A stretch of DNA of 64,000 bases, from contig CAAGKN010000026.1 of NCBI GenBank assembly GCA_900770415.1, positions 62,001-126,000 on the forward strand, read 5' to 3'. The stretch's first letter is position 1; each line of letters opens with the position of its first letter. The notes under the pieces were generated by a model. That model had not been told where the DNA came from. It saw only the letters and a list, made by a program, of their open reading frames with translations, and ran no database searches. This document shows positions 47,676 through 56,612 of this stretch, one piece after another. Source of the DNA: Clostridia bacterium (GTDB lineage Bacteria > Bacillota > Clostridia > TANB77 > CAG-508). The translations under genes were made by a program, and so were the position numbers.

Positions 47676-48388
47676 TTAATCAATTAATTCAAACCCCATC
47701 TGTTTTTGTAATTCTACATCTATTATTTTTCTTGGATACAATTTGTTTTCTTTGCAATATTTTTGTATAGCTTTTTCCGTTTCTGCTCCAAATTTTCCAT
47801 TAGGGTTTCCGAGCAAAAAAGCCTAATTTCTTTAATTTTTTCTGAATTTCCATTACATCTGCCCCATACATTCCAGATTTCAAATCTCTAAAGCCTTTGC
47901 CAAACGGCCCATATACTCCGTCTACAATTGTAACTTTTGTTCCAACTGGTACTATTTTATATAATTCTGCAACTTCACTATTATTCATTCTTATACATCC
48001 ATGCGAACTCGCCCATCCTACTGAATATGGATCTAGCGTTCCATGTATTCCAAATTTTCCCCATGGCACATTAAGCCCAAGCCAACTACCGTCCAAATCC
48101 TTCTCCCCATTTTGCTTTTGATGTTACAGTCCATGTTCCTATTGGTGAAGGCGTAGACCATTTCCCGCCTGAGCATTTATATTCTTTTTTTAATTCGTCA
48201 TTTTCAAACAGATATAGTTTTGAGTCTTCTACATCAACTAGTATTTTATATTTTTGCTTATTATTAGATGATGTTGCAACAACTTTTTCATTTTCTACTT
48301 TGTTTTTTATTATTAATATACTTATAACTATAGCAGTTACTAGAATTAATATTTTTAATATTGTTCTTATTTTAAACACTTTAATCAT
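47676..48388 (-). CDS. L,D-transpeptidase (YkuD) with C-terminal wall-binding region, two CGG frameshift sites
   Basis: Cysteine transpeptidase that makes 3-3 cross-links or attaches proteins to peptidoglycan. Three frames give a 236-residue product with a signal/anchor segment, YkuD domain (SPIGTWTVTSKAKWGEGFGGSW, catalytic HGCIRM) and a C-terminal peptidoglycan-binding-like segment (GADVMEIQKKLKKLGF). Breaks: CGG 48089-48091 after GGA, the only C-GGT site, where the unshifted frame would stop at the next codon; and CGG 47809-47811 after GCT, giving FFAGNPNGKFGAET. Without the shift, the catalytic Cys would never be translated. The start is ATG 48388. Confidence 0.88.
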
Positions 48389-48460
48389 AATATAAATTAT
48401 ATTTTAAATTAATTAAATAAATGCATAAATTATTTTTTGGTTATTTATTAGTTTTGGAAA

Positions 48461-48763
48461 TTAATTGTTAATGATATTTACTGAATTTAAAAAATCTCTA
48501 GAATGGTGAAAAACATTTAAGATATAAATGTTAGAATTAACTTTATAAAGAATTCTATATGATTTATATATTAATTCTCTGAAATTTGTGTTATCAAATT
48601 CCGGTATTTTTCTTCCCATGTATGGAAACATTAGTAGATATTCTGTTTTGTTAATTATTTCATTTATTGTTTTATTTGCATAATATATAGAATCTTTTGA
48701 TATATATTCTTGTATTTGTTTTAAATCTGCTTTGGCCTCTATTTCAATATTGATATTTACCAA
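48461..48763 (-). CDS. RelE/ParE-family toxin
   Basis: 100 residues, TTG start that overlaps the antitoxin gene by 20 bases. Fold signatures: EAKADLKQIQEYIS, FPYMGRKIPEFD and YRILYKVNSNIYILNVFHHSRDF, the usual ParE/RelE layout with a C-terminal His/Arg. It lies downstream of the antitoxin, as is usual. Target not decidable from the sequence. Confidence 0.85.
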   Translation of the reverse strand: MVNINIEIEAKADLKQIQEYISKDSIYYANKTINEIINKTEYLLMFPYMGRKIPEFDNTNFRELIYKSYRILYKVNSNIYILNVFHHSRDFLNSVNIINN

Positions 48764-48968
48764 TTTTAAGTTCCCTTTTTAGCTCCTCTAATGTACAAGT
48801 TAACCCTAATTCTATTCCTTTTTCTCCTCGAGCTACACATATATTTACTATATCTGCCCTTGTTGAATTTGGGTTTTTTAATATTTCTTTTTCCATTCTA
48901 CTTAATTCTTCGTATGGTAGTTTTTTTAACTCTTGCAGTTTTTTTCTATTTTCTTCTACGTATGTCAT
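48744..48968 (-). CDS. Antitoxin of the ParE-type pair
   Basis: 74 residues from ATG 48968 (GGAG ten bases upstream; open frame to 49007 unsupported). Short helical charged protein (MTYVEENRKKLQEL, ending LEELKRELKIGKYQY) of a size expected for a partner of the toxin. The promoter at 49019-49047 is near perfect and carries an overlapping inverted repeat, a likely autorepression site. No DNA-binding motif was recognised. Confidence 0.75.
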   Translation of the reverse strand: MTYVEENRKKLQELKKLPYEELSRMEKEILKNPNSTRADIVNICVARGEKGIELGLTCTLEELKRELKIGKYQY

Positions 48969-49018
48969 AATACCACGCTCCTTCTTTTGCATATTTAATT
49001 CATGCATTTATTATGCTG

Positions 49019-49047
49019 ATTATACACCCAAAGGAAAAAACTGTCAA
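49019..49047 (-). promoter_or_regulatory. Consensus promoter of the toxin-antitoxin operon
   Basis: TTGACA (49042-49047), 17-base spacer, TATAAT (49019-49024). An inverted repeat ACTGTCAA / TTGACAGT (about 49036-49064) overlaps the -35. Confidence 0.85.
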
Positions 49048-49088
49048 TTGTTTTTTTGACAGTTTTTGTGATTTTAATTATTTATAAA

Positions 49089-50837
49089 TCATATATTATA
49101 CTTATTCCTTTTATGATATGTTGTATGTAATAGCTCGTGTGCTTTATGGCTTCCTGGTTCTTCTAGAAATTCCTTATATAGTTTTTTAATTATTGGATTT
49201 TCATGTGATTTTCTTATTGTACTTTTTTCATCAATATTATATAAGCAATCTGCTCTTAATTTTCTTACATCATATTCACTTCTTTGTTTTGATGTTTTAA
49301 TTGGCTGTCCTCCACCCATTACGCATCCTCCTGGGCAAGCCATTATTTCTACAAATTGATATTCTGCTTTTCCTGATTTTATTTCTTCCATTATTTTTTG
49401 TGCATTTGCTAAACCATGTGCTACTGCAACTTTTACTTCGTTATCTCCAATTTTTACTGTTGCTTTTTTTATTCCTTCTTCTCCTCTTACTGCTTCAAAA
49501 TCTAATTTTTTTAGTTCTTCACCTGTTATTGTTTCGAATGCTGTACGAAGAGCTGCTTCCATTACTCCTCCTGTTGTTCCAAATATAGCTCCAGCGCCTG
49601 TTGCTTCTCCCATTGGGTCATCAAATTCGCTATCTTCTAATTCCACAAAATCTATATTTGCTTGTTTTATCATTCTTGCAAGTTCACGTGTTGTAAGCAC
49701 TGCATCTACATTATCTAATTCTTCATTTTTCATTTCTTCTCTTTGTCTCTCAAACTTTTTAGCTATACATGGCATTACAGATACAACAAACATTTTCTTT
49801 GGATCTATTCCAGCTTTAGAAGCATAATATGATTTTAATATTGCTCCAAACATTTCATGTGGTGATTTGCAACTTGATAAATGTGAAAGCAATTCTGGAT
49901 AATTCATTTCTATGTATTTTACCCAACCAGGGCTACAAGATGTAATCATTGGTAACGTTCCACCTTGTGTAAGTCTTTTGATAAATTCGTTTGCTTCTTC
50001 CATTATTGTTAAATCTGCACCAGTATTTGTATCAAACACTTTATTAAATCCTAGTTTTTTAAGTGATGTTACCATTTTTCCTGTTACATTTGTTCCGATT
50101 TTCATTCCAAATTCTTCTCCAAGTGCTGCTCTAACTGCAGGTGCTGTTTGTACTACAACAAATGTATCTTCATCTTTTAGGTTTTCCCATACTAAATCTG
50201 TGCTATCTTTTTCACGAAGTGCTCCAACTGGGCATGCTGTAATACATTGCCCACAAAATGTACAGTTAACATCATTTAAGCTGTGGTCTCCAACTGTTGA
50301 TACACAAGAGCTAAATCCTCTGTTTACACAGTCTATTGCTCCTATCTTTTGAACTTTTTTACATGTTGATATACATCTTCTACAAAGTATACATTTATTA
50401 AAATCTCTTACTATTGAAGGTGATAAGTCATCTATTTTGTGAACTGATTTTTCCCCTTCATATTCAACATTCATTACATTAAATTTCATTGCTAGTGTTT
50501 GTAACTCACAACTTCCGTTCCTTGTGCATGTTAAGCAGTCTCTTTGATGATTAGATAGTATTAAATCTAGTATTACTTTTCTTGCTTCCATAATTTGCTT
50601 TGAATGCGTATGTACTACCATTCCCTCTTCTGCTTTTTGAATACAAGATGTTGCAAATCCTCTTCTTCCTTCAACTTCTACTATGCAAATTCTGCAATCT
50701 CCTATTTCATTTATTTCTTTTAAATAGCACAATGTTGGAATATCTATATTTGCTTTTTTAGCTGCTTGAAGTATTGTTGTACCTTTTGGCACTTCTATAT
50801 CTATTCCATCTATTTTTAGGTTAATCATTTCTGACAT
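49089..50837 (-). CDS. hydA: [FeFe] hydrogenase catalytic subunit HydA
   Basis: 582 residues. N-terminal 2Fe-2S domain (CYLKEINEIGDCRICIVEV), 4Fe-4S ferredoxin motifs (CILCRRCISTCKK and CTFCGQCITACPVG) and the H-cluster signatures TSCSPGWVKYIE, MPCIAKKFERQ and EIMACPGGCVMGGGQP. The electron-bifurcating HydABC enzyme couples hydrogen turnover to NADH and ferredoxin; HydB and HydC are the next genes upstream. AGGGAG precedes ATG 50837. It ends the purF-hydCBA unit. Confidence 0.95.
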   Translation of the reverse strand: MSEMINLKIDGIDIEVPKGTTILQAAKKANIDIPTLCYLKEINEIGDCRICIVEVEGRRGFATSCIQKAEEGMVVHTHSKQIMEARKVILDLILSNHQRDCLTCTRNGSCELQTLAMKFNVMNVEYEGEKSVHKIDDLSPSIVRDFNKCILCRRCISTCKKVQKIGAIDCVNRGFSSCVSTVGDHSLNDVNCTFCGQCITACPVGALREKDSTDLVWENLKDEDTFVVVQTAPAVRAALGEEFGMKIGTNVTGKMVTSLKKLGFNKVFDTNTGADLTIMEEANEFIKRLTQGGTLPMITSCSPGWVKYIEMNYPELLSHLSSCKSPHEMFGAILKSYYASKAGIDPKKMFVVSVMPCIAKKFERQREEMKNEELDNVDAVLTTRELARMIKQANIDFVELEDSEFDDPMGEATGAGAIFGTTGGVMEAALRTAFETITGEELKKLDFEAVRGEEGIKKATVKIGDNEVKVAVAHGLANAQKIMEEIKSGKAEYQFVEIMACPGGCVMGGGQPIKTSKQRSEYDVRKLRADCLYNIDEKSTIRKSHENPIIKKLYKEFLEEPGSHKAHELLHTTYHKRNKYNI

Positions 50838-50860
50838 ACTACTACTCTCCCTTCTGTTCT

Positions 50861-50887
50861 GGGCAGTTACAGAGGTCTGCCCCTACA
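50861..50887 (+). repeat. Dispersed palindromic repeat between hydB and hydA
   Basis: GGGCAG-ttacagaggt-CTGCCCCTACA; the CCCCTACA end is shared with the other copies. Confidence 0.6.
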
Positions 50888-50928
50888 CATCAATTTTTGC
50901 GAAGTTTAACAACGCAAGATGAATTTTT

Positions 50929-52788
50929 TTACTTAGATATAGCTTTAAATGGGCATTTACTAATACATGTACCACATTTAATACAAACATCCTCATCTAT
51001 TTTGTGTGGTTGTTTTACTTCTCCTGTTATTGCATTTACTGGGCAATTCTTTTTACAAATTCCACAACCCCTACATTTTTCTGGGTCAATTTCTATTGCT
51101 CTTAATGCTTTACATTCTTTTGCAGGACATTTTTTATCTCTTATATGTGCAATATATTCATCTCTAAAATATTTCATTGTGCTAAGTACTGGGTTTGGTG
51201 CTGTTTGACCAAGTCCACATACAGAAGCTTTTTGTATTGTTTTTGCAAGTCTTTCTAATTTTTCTAAATCTTCTGTTTCTCCGTTTCCTTCTGTAATTCT
51301 TTCTAGAATTTCTAGCATTCTTTTAGTTCCAATTCTACATGGTGTACATTTTCCGCATGATTCATCTACTGTAAATCCTAAATAAAACTTTGCAAGATTC
51401 ACCATACATTTTGTATCATCCATTACAATTAGTCCACCAGATCCCATCATTGAACCTATTTGCGATAATGATTCATAATCTATTGGTGTATCCAGATGTT
51501 CTGCTGGTATACATCCACCTGATGGTCCTCCTGTTTGTGCTGCTTTAAATTCATGTCCCCCAGGAATTCCTCCACCTATATCGAATACTATTTCTCTTAA
51601 AGTTGTTCCCATTGGCACTTCTACAAGGCCTACGTTTACAACATTTCCGCCTAGTGCAAATACTTTTGTTCCTTTTGATTTTTCTGTTCCTATTGAGCTA
51701 TACCATTTTGCACCATTTAAAATTATTTTTGTTATATTCGCATACGTTTCTACATTATTTATTAGTGTTGGCTTTTGCCATAATCCACAATTTGCTGGGA
51801 ATGGTGGTTTTAATCTTGGTCTACCACTTCTTCCTTCTATCGACTCTAATAATGCTGTTTCTTCTCCACAAACAAAAGCTCCTGCTCCAAGTCTTATTTC
51901 TAAATCAAAGCTAAAGTCTGTTCCAAATATATTTTTACCTAATATTCCATATTCTTTTGCTTGATTTATTGCAGTTTGAAATCTATGTACAGCTATTGGA
52001 TATTCTGCTCTTACATAAATATATCCTTTATTTGCACCAACTGCATATCCAGCAATCATCATTGCTTCTATTACAGAGTGTGGATCACCTTCTAATATGC
52101 TCCTATCCATAAATGCACCTGGATCTCCCTCGTCCGCATTACATACTACATACTTTTGATCTCCTTCTGCTATTTTAGTAAAATACCATTTCTTACCTGT
52201 TGGGAATCCTGCTCCACCTCTACCACGAAGTCCAGACTCTGTTACTTCATTTATAACATCATCTTGGCTCATTTCAAATAATACTTTTTCTAGTGCTTTA
52301 TAACCATCAAAAGCTATGTATTCATCAATATTCTCTGGGTCAATTATTCCGCAATTTTTAAGCGCAATTCTTTCTTGTTTTTTGTAAAAAGTTAATTCAT
52401 CTAACCTTTGAACTATTGAATTGTCAATATCTTTACAAAGTAATCTCTCTACTGTTTTTCCTTCTAAAATATGTGTATTTATTATCTCTTCGCAATCTTC
52501 TGGTTTTACCATAGCATAAAAGGTATCTTCTGGTCTTATTATAACTATTGGTCCTTTTGCACATAGCCCAAAGCAGCCAGTTTGTATAACTCTTACATTT
52601 TTTATACCTTTTTCATCTATTATTTTTCTAAAATTCTCTATTATTTTAGGTGATTTAGAAGATGTACATCCTGTACCATGACACACTAAAATATGTTTTT
52701 CTCTTGTATTTGCTTTTAAATTAACACGTAAATCAAGTTCTTTTCTTTTTTCTTCTCTTATTTTTCTTATTTCTTGTAGGGATTTCAT
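50929..52788 (-). CDS. hydB: Electron-bifurcating hydrogenase subunit HydB (NuoF-like)
   Basis: 619 residues. An N-terminal thioredoxin-like 2Fe-2S domain (CHGTGCTSSKSPK, GCFGLCAKGP), a NuoF-like FMN/NADH region (GLRGRGGAGFPTGKKW, GEETALLESIEGRSG), a 4Fe-4S site SCGKCTPCRIGTKRM, and two C-terminal ferredoxin motifs (CRGCGICKKNCPV, CIKCGTCISKCPF). This is the domain order of HydB in bifurcating hydrogenases. AGGAGG precedes ATG 52788. Confidence 0.95.
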   Translation of the reverse strand: MKSLQEIRKIREEKRKELDLRVNLKANTREKHILVCHGTGCTSSKSPKIIENFRKIIDEKGIKNVRVIQTGCFGLCAKGPIVIIRPEDTFYAMVKPEDCEEIINTHILEGKTVERLLCKDIDNSIVQRLDELTFYKKQERIALKNCGIIDPENIDEYIAFDGYKALEKVLFEMSQDDVINEVTESGLRGRGGAGFPTGKKWYFTKIAEGDQKYVVCNADEGDPGAFMDRSILEGDPHSVIEAMMIAGYAVGANKGYIYVRAEYPIAVHRFQTAINQAKEYGILGKNIFGTDFSFDLEIRLGAGAFVCGEETALLESIEGRSGRPRLKPPFPANCGLWQKPTLINNVETYANITKIILNGAKWYSSIGTEKSKGTKVFALGGNVVNVGLVEVPMGTTLREIVFDIGGGIPGGHEFKAAQTGGPSGGCIPAEHLDTPIDYESLSQIGSMMGSGGLIVMDDTKCMVNLAKFYLGFTVDESCGKCTPCRIGTKRMLEILERITEGNGETEDLEKLERLAKTIQKASVCGLGQTAPNPVLSTMKYFRDEYIAHIRDKKCPAKECKALRAIEIDPEKCRGCGICKKNCPVNAITGEVKQPHKIDEDVCIKCGTCISKCPFKAISK

Positions 52789-52833
52789 TTTGGCCTCCTA
52801 TAATATAAATTTTTAGCAATTTTTTTGAGGTGT

Positions 52834-52860
52834 GGGTCGCCGATGTTGGCGACCCCTACA
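52834..52860 (+). repeat. Dispersed palindromic repeat between hydC and hydB
   Basis: Best-conserved copy: GGGTCGCC-gatgtt-GGCGACCCCTACA, a perfect eight-base stem. Confidence 0.75.
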
Positions 52861-52887
52861 AGTCTATTCTTTATCAATCGCTTTACA

Positions 52888-53370
52888 TTATTTGTTTTTG
52901 TATTCTGCAATTACCTTTTCCATTAATTCTGGTGTTGCTTTTCCATAAACTTCTTCATTTACTGTAAATACTGGTGCTAATCCACATGCTCCTATACATC
53001 TTGTTGCTTCTAGTGAAAACTCTCCATCCTCTGTTGTTTCTCCTACATCTATTTTTAGGATTTCTTTTGCTTTATCTAATACTTTTTCTGAGCCTTTTAC
53101 AAAGCATGCTGTTCCTAAGCATACTGCTACGTTGTATTTTCCTTTTGGTTTTAATGTAAATCTTGCATAAAATGTAATTACACCATAAATTTCTGCAAGT
53201 GGGATTTCTAAATACTCTGAAATTGCCATTTGAGCATGTTTTGGTATATATCCATAATGCTCTTGAACCTCATTTAATATTTGTATTAAATTACTTTTGT
53301 CCTTTGTGTATTTCTCTAAGATACTATTCATTGCTTCATCTTTTTGATTTCCTCCACAATTACAAGCCAT
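52888..53370 (-). CDS. hydC: Electron-bifurcating hydrogenase subunit HydC (NuoE-like)
   Basis: 160 residues from ATG 53370 (AGGAGG six bases upstream; the open frame to 53403 lies inside purF). Thioredoxin-like 2Fe-2S protein with CLGTACFVKGSE and CIGACGLAP cysteines. First of the hydCBA genes, four bases after the purF stop codon; its ribosome-binding site lies within purF, so translation is coupled. Confidence 0.95.
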   Translation of the reverse strand: MACNCGGNQKDEAMNSILEKYTKDKSNLIQILNEVQEHYGYIPKHAQMAISEYLEIPLAEIYGVITFYARFTLKPKGKYNVAVCLGTACFVKGSEKVLDKAKEILKIDVGETTEDGEFSLEATRCIGACGLAPVFTVNEEVYGKATPELMEKVIAEYKNK

Positions 53371-53374
53371 TCTT

Positions 53375-54802
53375 TTACCTCCTGCTTTGAATTTTTTCTT
53401 CAAACCTATCTTTTTTTATTTCTTTTGGTACTTCTATTGGGTACTTTCCTGTAAAACATCCCATACAAAAGTCCTCCATTTTACAGCCCTTTGCTATCTC
53501 TTTTAAGTTGTCTATGCTTAAGTATTCTAGTGTATCTGCTCCAATAATTTTTCTTATTTCTTCAACGTTTCTTCCATTTGCTATTAAATTTTCTTTGCTA
53601 TCTATATCTGTTCCAAAATAGCATACATCTATAAAAGCTGGTGAAGCAATTCTTAAATGAATCTCTTTTGCTCCTGCTTTTCTAAGAGTTTTTACTATTC
53701 CCGCAAGAGTTGTTCCTCTTACAATTGAGTCGTCTATTAATACTATTCTCTTTCCCTTTATACTATTCTTTAATGGATTTAATTTTAATGCTACTAATTT
53801 TTTTCTTTTATTTTGTGTGTTTTGTATAAATGTTCTTCCTATGTATTTGCTTTTTGTAAATACTAAATCATAAGGGATTTTTGATTCTTTTGAATATCCA
53901 AGTGCTGCATCTATTCCAGAGTCGGGTACTGCAGCTACAATGTCTGCATCAACTGGCATTTGTGTTGCTAAATATCTTCCTGCTTTCTCTCTAAATTCAT
54001 GTACCCCCATTCCTTCTAATACTGAATCAGGTCTTGCAAAATATATATATTCAAATATACACATTCCTTTGGGAGCTTTTTCTTTGTATTCAATTGATTT
54101 TATATTTCCATCTTGTACTACTATTATTTCTCCTGGTTTTACGTCTCTTATAAATTCTGCACCACATATATCTAATGCGCAGCTTTCTGATGCAAACACT
54201 ATGTCTTCTCCTAATTTGCCCATACATAGAGGTCTAAATCCTTGTGGATCTCTGCAAGCTATTAGTTTTTGTGGCGACATTATTACTAATGAATATGACC
54301 CCTTTAAAACTTTCATTGTATTTGCAATTGCTTCTTCTGTTGATTTCGCTTTTAATCTTTCTTTAACTATAACGTGACAAATAACCTCTGTATCACTTGT
54401 TGTTGTAAATATTGCTCCTTGATCCTCTAATTCTTGTTTTAGCTCCATAGCATTTGTAATATTTCCGTTATGTGCTACTGCTAAATTTCCTTTTTTGTGT
54501 CTTATAACTATTGGCTGAGCATTTTCTTTTTTTGAAGCACCTGTTGTTGAATATCTAACATGTCCTATTGACATATTTCCTTCTGGAAGATTATCCAATA
54601 CTTCGTTTGTAAACACTTCTGATACTAGCCCTGGTTCTTTGTGATATGAAATAACTCCATCTGTATTTACCGCAATTCCACAGCTTTCTTCTCCTCTGTG
54701 TTGAAGTCCTGATAATCCTATGCAGGTAATGTATGCAAGTCTTTCTGGCTTTTTAGAATAAACACCAAAAACCCCACATTCTTCTTTTATATTATCAAAC
54801 AT
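53375..54802 (-). CDS. purF: Amidophosphoribosyltransferase PurF
   Basis: First committed step of purine synthesis: PRPP plus glutamine to phosphoribosylamine. Start ATG 54802 (GGAGG nine bases upstream). A short propeptide (MFDNIKEE) precedes the catalytic Cys in CGVFGVYS; HRGEESCGIAV and the PRPP loop VLIDDSIVRGTT follow, with a C-terminal tail CKMEDFCMGCF. 475 residues. It is transcribed with the hydrogenase genes, and diverges from purN; both share the intergenic region with the palindrome at 54971. Confidence 0.96.
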   Translation of the reverse strand: MFDNIKEECGVFGVYSKKPERLAYITCIGLSGLQHRGEESCGIAVNTDGVISYHKEPGLVSEVFTNEVLDNLPEGNMSIGHVRYSTTGASKKENAQPIVIRHKKGNLAVAHNGNITNAMELKQELEDQGAIFTTTSDTEVICHVIVKERLKAKSTEEAIANTMKVLKGSYSLVIMSPQKLIACRDPQGFRPLCMGKLGEDIVFASESCALDICGAEFIRDVKPGEIIVVQDGNIKSIEYKEKAPKGMCIFEYIYFARPDSVLEGMGVHEFREKAGRYLATQMPVDADIVAAVPDSGIDAALGYSKESKIPYDLVFTKSKYIGRTFIQNTQNKRKKLVALKLNPLKNSIKGKRIVLIDDSIVRGTTLAGIVKTLRKAGAKEIHLRIASPAFIDVCYFGTDIDSKENLIANGRNVEEIRKIIGADTLEYLSIDNLKEIAKGCKMEDFCMGCFTGKYPIEVPKEIKKDRFEEKIQSRR

Positions 54803-54839
54803 TAAAAGTTCCTCCATCATTATTTTTTAACATAGCTTT

Positions 54840-54868
54840 ATTATAATTGGAAATTTTAAAATTGTATA
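54840..54868 (-). promoter_or_regulatory. Promoter of purF-hydCBA
   Basis: TATAAT at 54840-54845 and TATACA at 54863-54868 with a 17-base spacer on the minus strand, 38 bases before the purF start. Confidence 0.65.
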
Positions 54869-54970
54869 TAGTTTTTTAAAATTTGACATTTTTTTCTGTT
54901 TTTATTATTTTAATTTTTGAGAAAATATATTGCAAACTTTGTAATAAATCCCACCTCTCACATCAATTAA

Positions 54971-54986
54971 ACAAATTCCAATTTGT
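54971..54986 (+). promoter_or_regulatory. Palindrome ACAAATTCCAATTTGT, copy 4, over the purN -35
   Basis: Perfect palindromic arms (ACAAATT / AATTTGT) with a CC centre. The right end overlaps the purN -35 at 54983-54988 by four bases. Confidence 0.55.
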
Positions 54987-55011
54987 CTTTTTCTCTATAT
55001 AATGTTATAAT
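54983..55011 (+). promoter_or_regulatory. Promoter of purN
   Basis: TTGTCT at 54983-54988, 17-base spacer and TATAAT at 55006-55011, 30 bases before the purN ATG. Confidence 0.65.
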
Positions 55012-55040
55012 TTTATTATATTTTGAAAGGGCGTGTTTTT

Positions 55041-55615
55041 ATGTATAATTTAGTTGTTTTTGCCTCTCGGAAATGGTTCTACTTTACAAGCTATTATTGA
55101 TAGTATTAATAGTCGGAGATTTAAAAGCTAAAATCAATTTAGTTGTTTCTAATAATCCAAATGCATTTGCCATTGAAAGGGCTAAAAATAGTAATATTCC
55201 TACTTATATTATAGTTGGAAAAAATAAAGATGAAATTGATATAGAATTAGAAAATGTCTTAAGTAATTATAGCATTGATTTAATCGTCCTTGCTGGATAT
55301 TTAAAATTAATCGGCAGTAGATTAATAAATAAATATACAATAATAAATACACATCCTTCACTTTTGCCTAAGTTTGGTGGTAAAGGAATGTACGGTATGA
55401 ATGTTCACAAAGCAGTTGTAGAAGCCAAAGAAGAATTTAGTGGTCCTACTGTTCACTTTGTAAATAATAATTATGACGAAGGAAATATTATCTCCCAAAC
55501 TAAAATTAAACTTTGTAGTGATGAAACTCCTGAAAGTTTAGCAAAAAAAGTTCAAAATGCTGAAAAAATTCAATTAATTAATGTTTTAAAAAAATTTATA
55601 GATACAAAAAACTAG
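55041..55615 (+). CDS. purN: Phosphoribosylglycinamide formyltransferase PurN, two CGG frameshift sites
   Basis: Transfers formyl from 10-formyl-tetrahydrofolate to GAR in purine synthesis. The 190-residue product starts at ATG 55041 and requires two shifts within the first 25 codons: CGG 55068-55070 (after TCT), giving VFASGNGSTLQAIID, the phosphate-binding loop of the family, and CGG 55114-55116 (after AGT), giving NSGDLKAKINLVVSN. The rest is intact: RLINKYTIINTHPSLLPKFGG with the catalytic His and Asn region, and TVHFVNNNYDEGNII. As the only shifted gene on the plus strand, it shows the effect is not strand-specific. Ribosome-binding site GAAAGGG. Confidence 0.93.
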
Positions 55616-55638
55616 TCTTACTGTTAAGACTAGTTTTT
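55606..55638. terminator. Bidirectional terminator between purN and the cohesin-like gene
   Basis: AAAACTAGTCTTA / TAAGACTAGTTTT stem with T-runs on each strand, at the convergence of the two genes. Confidence 0.9.
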
Positions 55639-55643
55639 TTATT

Positions 55644-56489
55644 TTAAATATTCTTATATCTTCTGTAATTTATATATGCAAGTAATGCTATTACTGCTAA
55701 TATAAAAATTACTGGTATCGTATCTTCTATTCCTGTGTACGGAACATCATTGTTTGCTCTATTGTCATTTTTATTTCTATTTTCAATATTCTTTACTTGT
55801 GTATTTTTTATTTGATTTTTAGTATCCCCTGATTCTGTATTGTTTGGTTGGTTGTTATTTGTTTGTCCATTATTATTTTGTTGTCCATTTCCAGATGTTC
55901 CATTTACTGTAAGAATGACATTGGCATCTGTTACCTTGTCTCCACTTGTTGCTCCGCTCGAAATGGCATCTGCATCAAAGGCTTCCATGTCTTTGATTAA
56001 AATTTCTGCTGGTGTTTCTTCTATGTTTTGCTTTACTTTAAATTTTATTCTTCCTACTATTTGAGATGTCTTTTGTGGGTCTGATAAAGTACTTGCAAAT
56101 ATACCATTTTGTTCATTTTCTTTTACATGTAAAACATACCAAGGGTTCTTTACTGTAGTATCTGTATCCTTTTCTCCAGTATATAATATTGACATATTAT
56201 ATTTTTCAAATTCTGTTCCTACTAAATCTTCTTTTAATCCGTCATCTTCTTCGTATATAATCTCAAATATATCTTCAGGATACTCTAATATTCCAAAAAA
56301 TTGAGCAATTCCTGTTGATTTTTTTATATCTGACATAAGTAAATTAACTGTAACTGTATCTCCTGATTTAACTGACGTTTTATCAGCAGATATTGTAATT
56401 TTACATGCTTCATCTGCAGCATTTACTGTTGTTGCTATTGCTATTAAAATTATTGTAAAAAGTAAAATTATTATATTTCTTTTTTTCAT
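55644..56489 (-). CDS. Secreted cohesin-like protein with VPYTG cell-wall sorting-like end
   Basis: 281 residues. Signal peptide (1-24), then a cohesin-like beta-sandwich (KITISADKTSVKSGDTVTV, QIVGRIKFKVK) and an Asn/Gln-rich linker. The C-terminus has VPYTG followed by a membrane segment and a basic RRYKNI tail: the layout of a sortase substrate with a variant motif. AAAGGAG precedes ATG 56489. The ligand is unknown; a surface display role is inference. Confidence 0.75.
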   Translation of the reverse strand: MKKRNIIILLFTIILIAIATTVNAADEACKITISADKTSVKSGDTVTVNLLMSDIKKSTGIAQFFGILEYPEDIFEIIYEEDDGLKEDLVGTEFEKYNMSILYTGEKDTDTTVKNPWYVLHVKENEQNGIFASTLSDPQKTSQIVGRIKFKVKQNIEETPAEILIKDMEAFDADAISSGATSGDKVTDANVILTVNGTSGNGQQNNNGQTNNNQPNNTESGDTKNQIKNTQVKNIENRNKNDNRANNDVPYTGIEDTIPVIFILAVIALLAYINYRRYKNI

Positions 56490-56556
56490 TTTTATTCTCC
56501 TTTGTATTTAACATTATTAGTATATACATTTATTCTAATAAAATCAATATTTTTTC

Positions 56557-56598
56557 AAAAAAAATACCATCTCGAATTTAATTCGAGACAGTATCTTA
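56557..56598 (-). terminator. Terminator after the secreted beta-repeat gene
   Basis: ATACTGTCTCGAATT pairs with AATTCGAGATGGTAT and is followed by eight T on the minus strand. Confidence 0.85.
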
Positions 56599-56612
56599 AT
56601 CAAATTTATATA

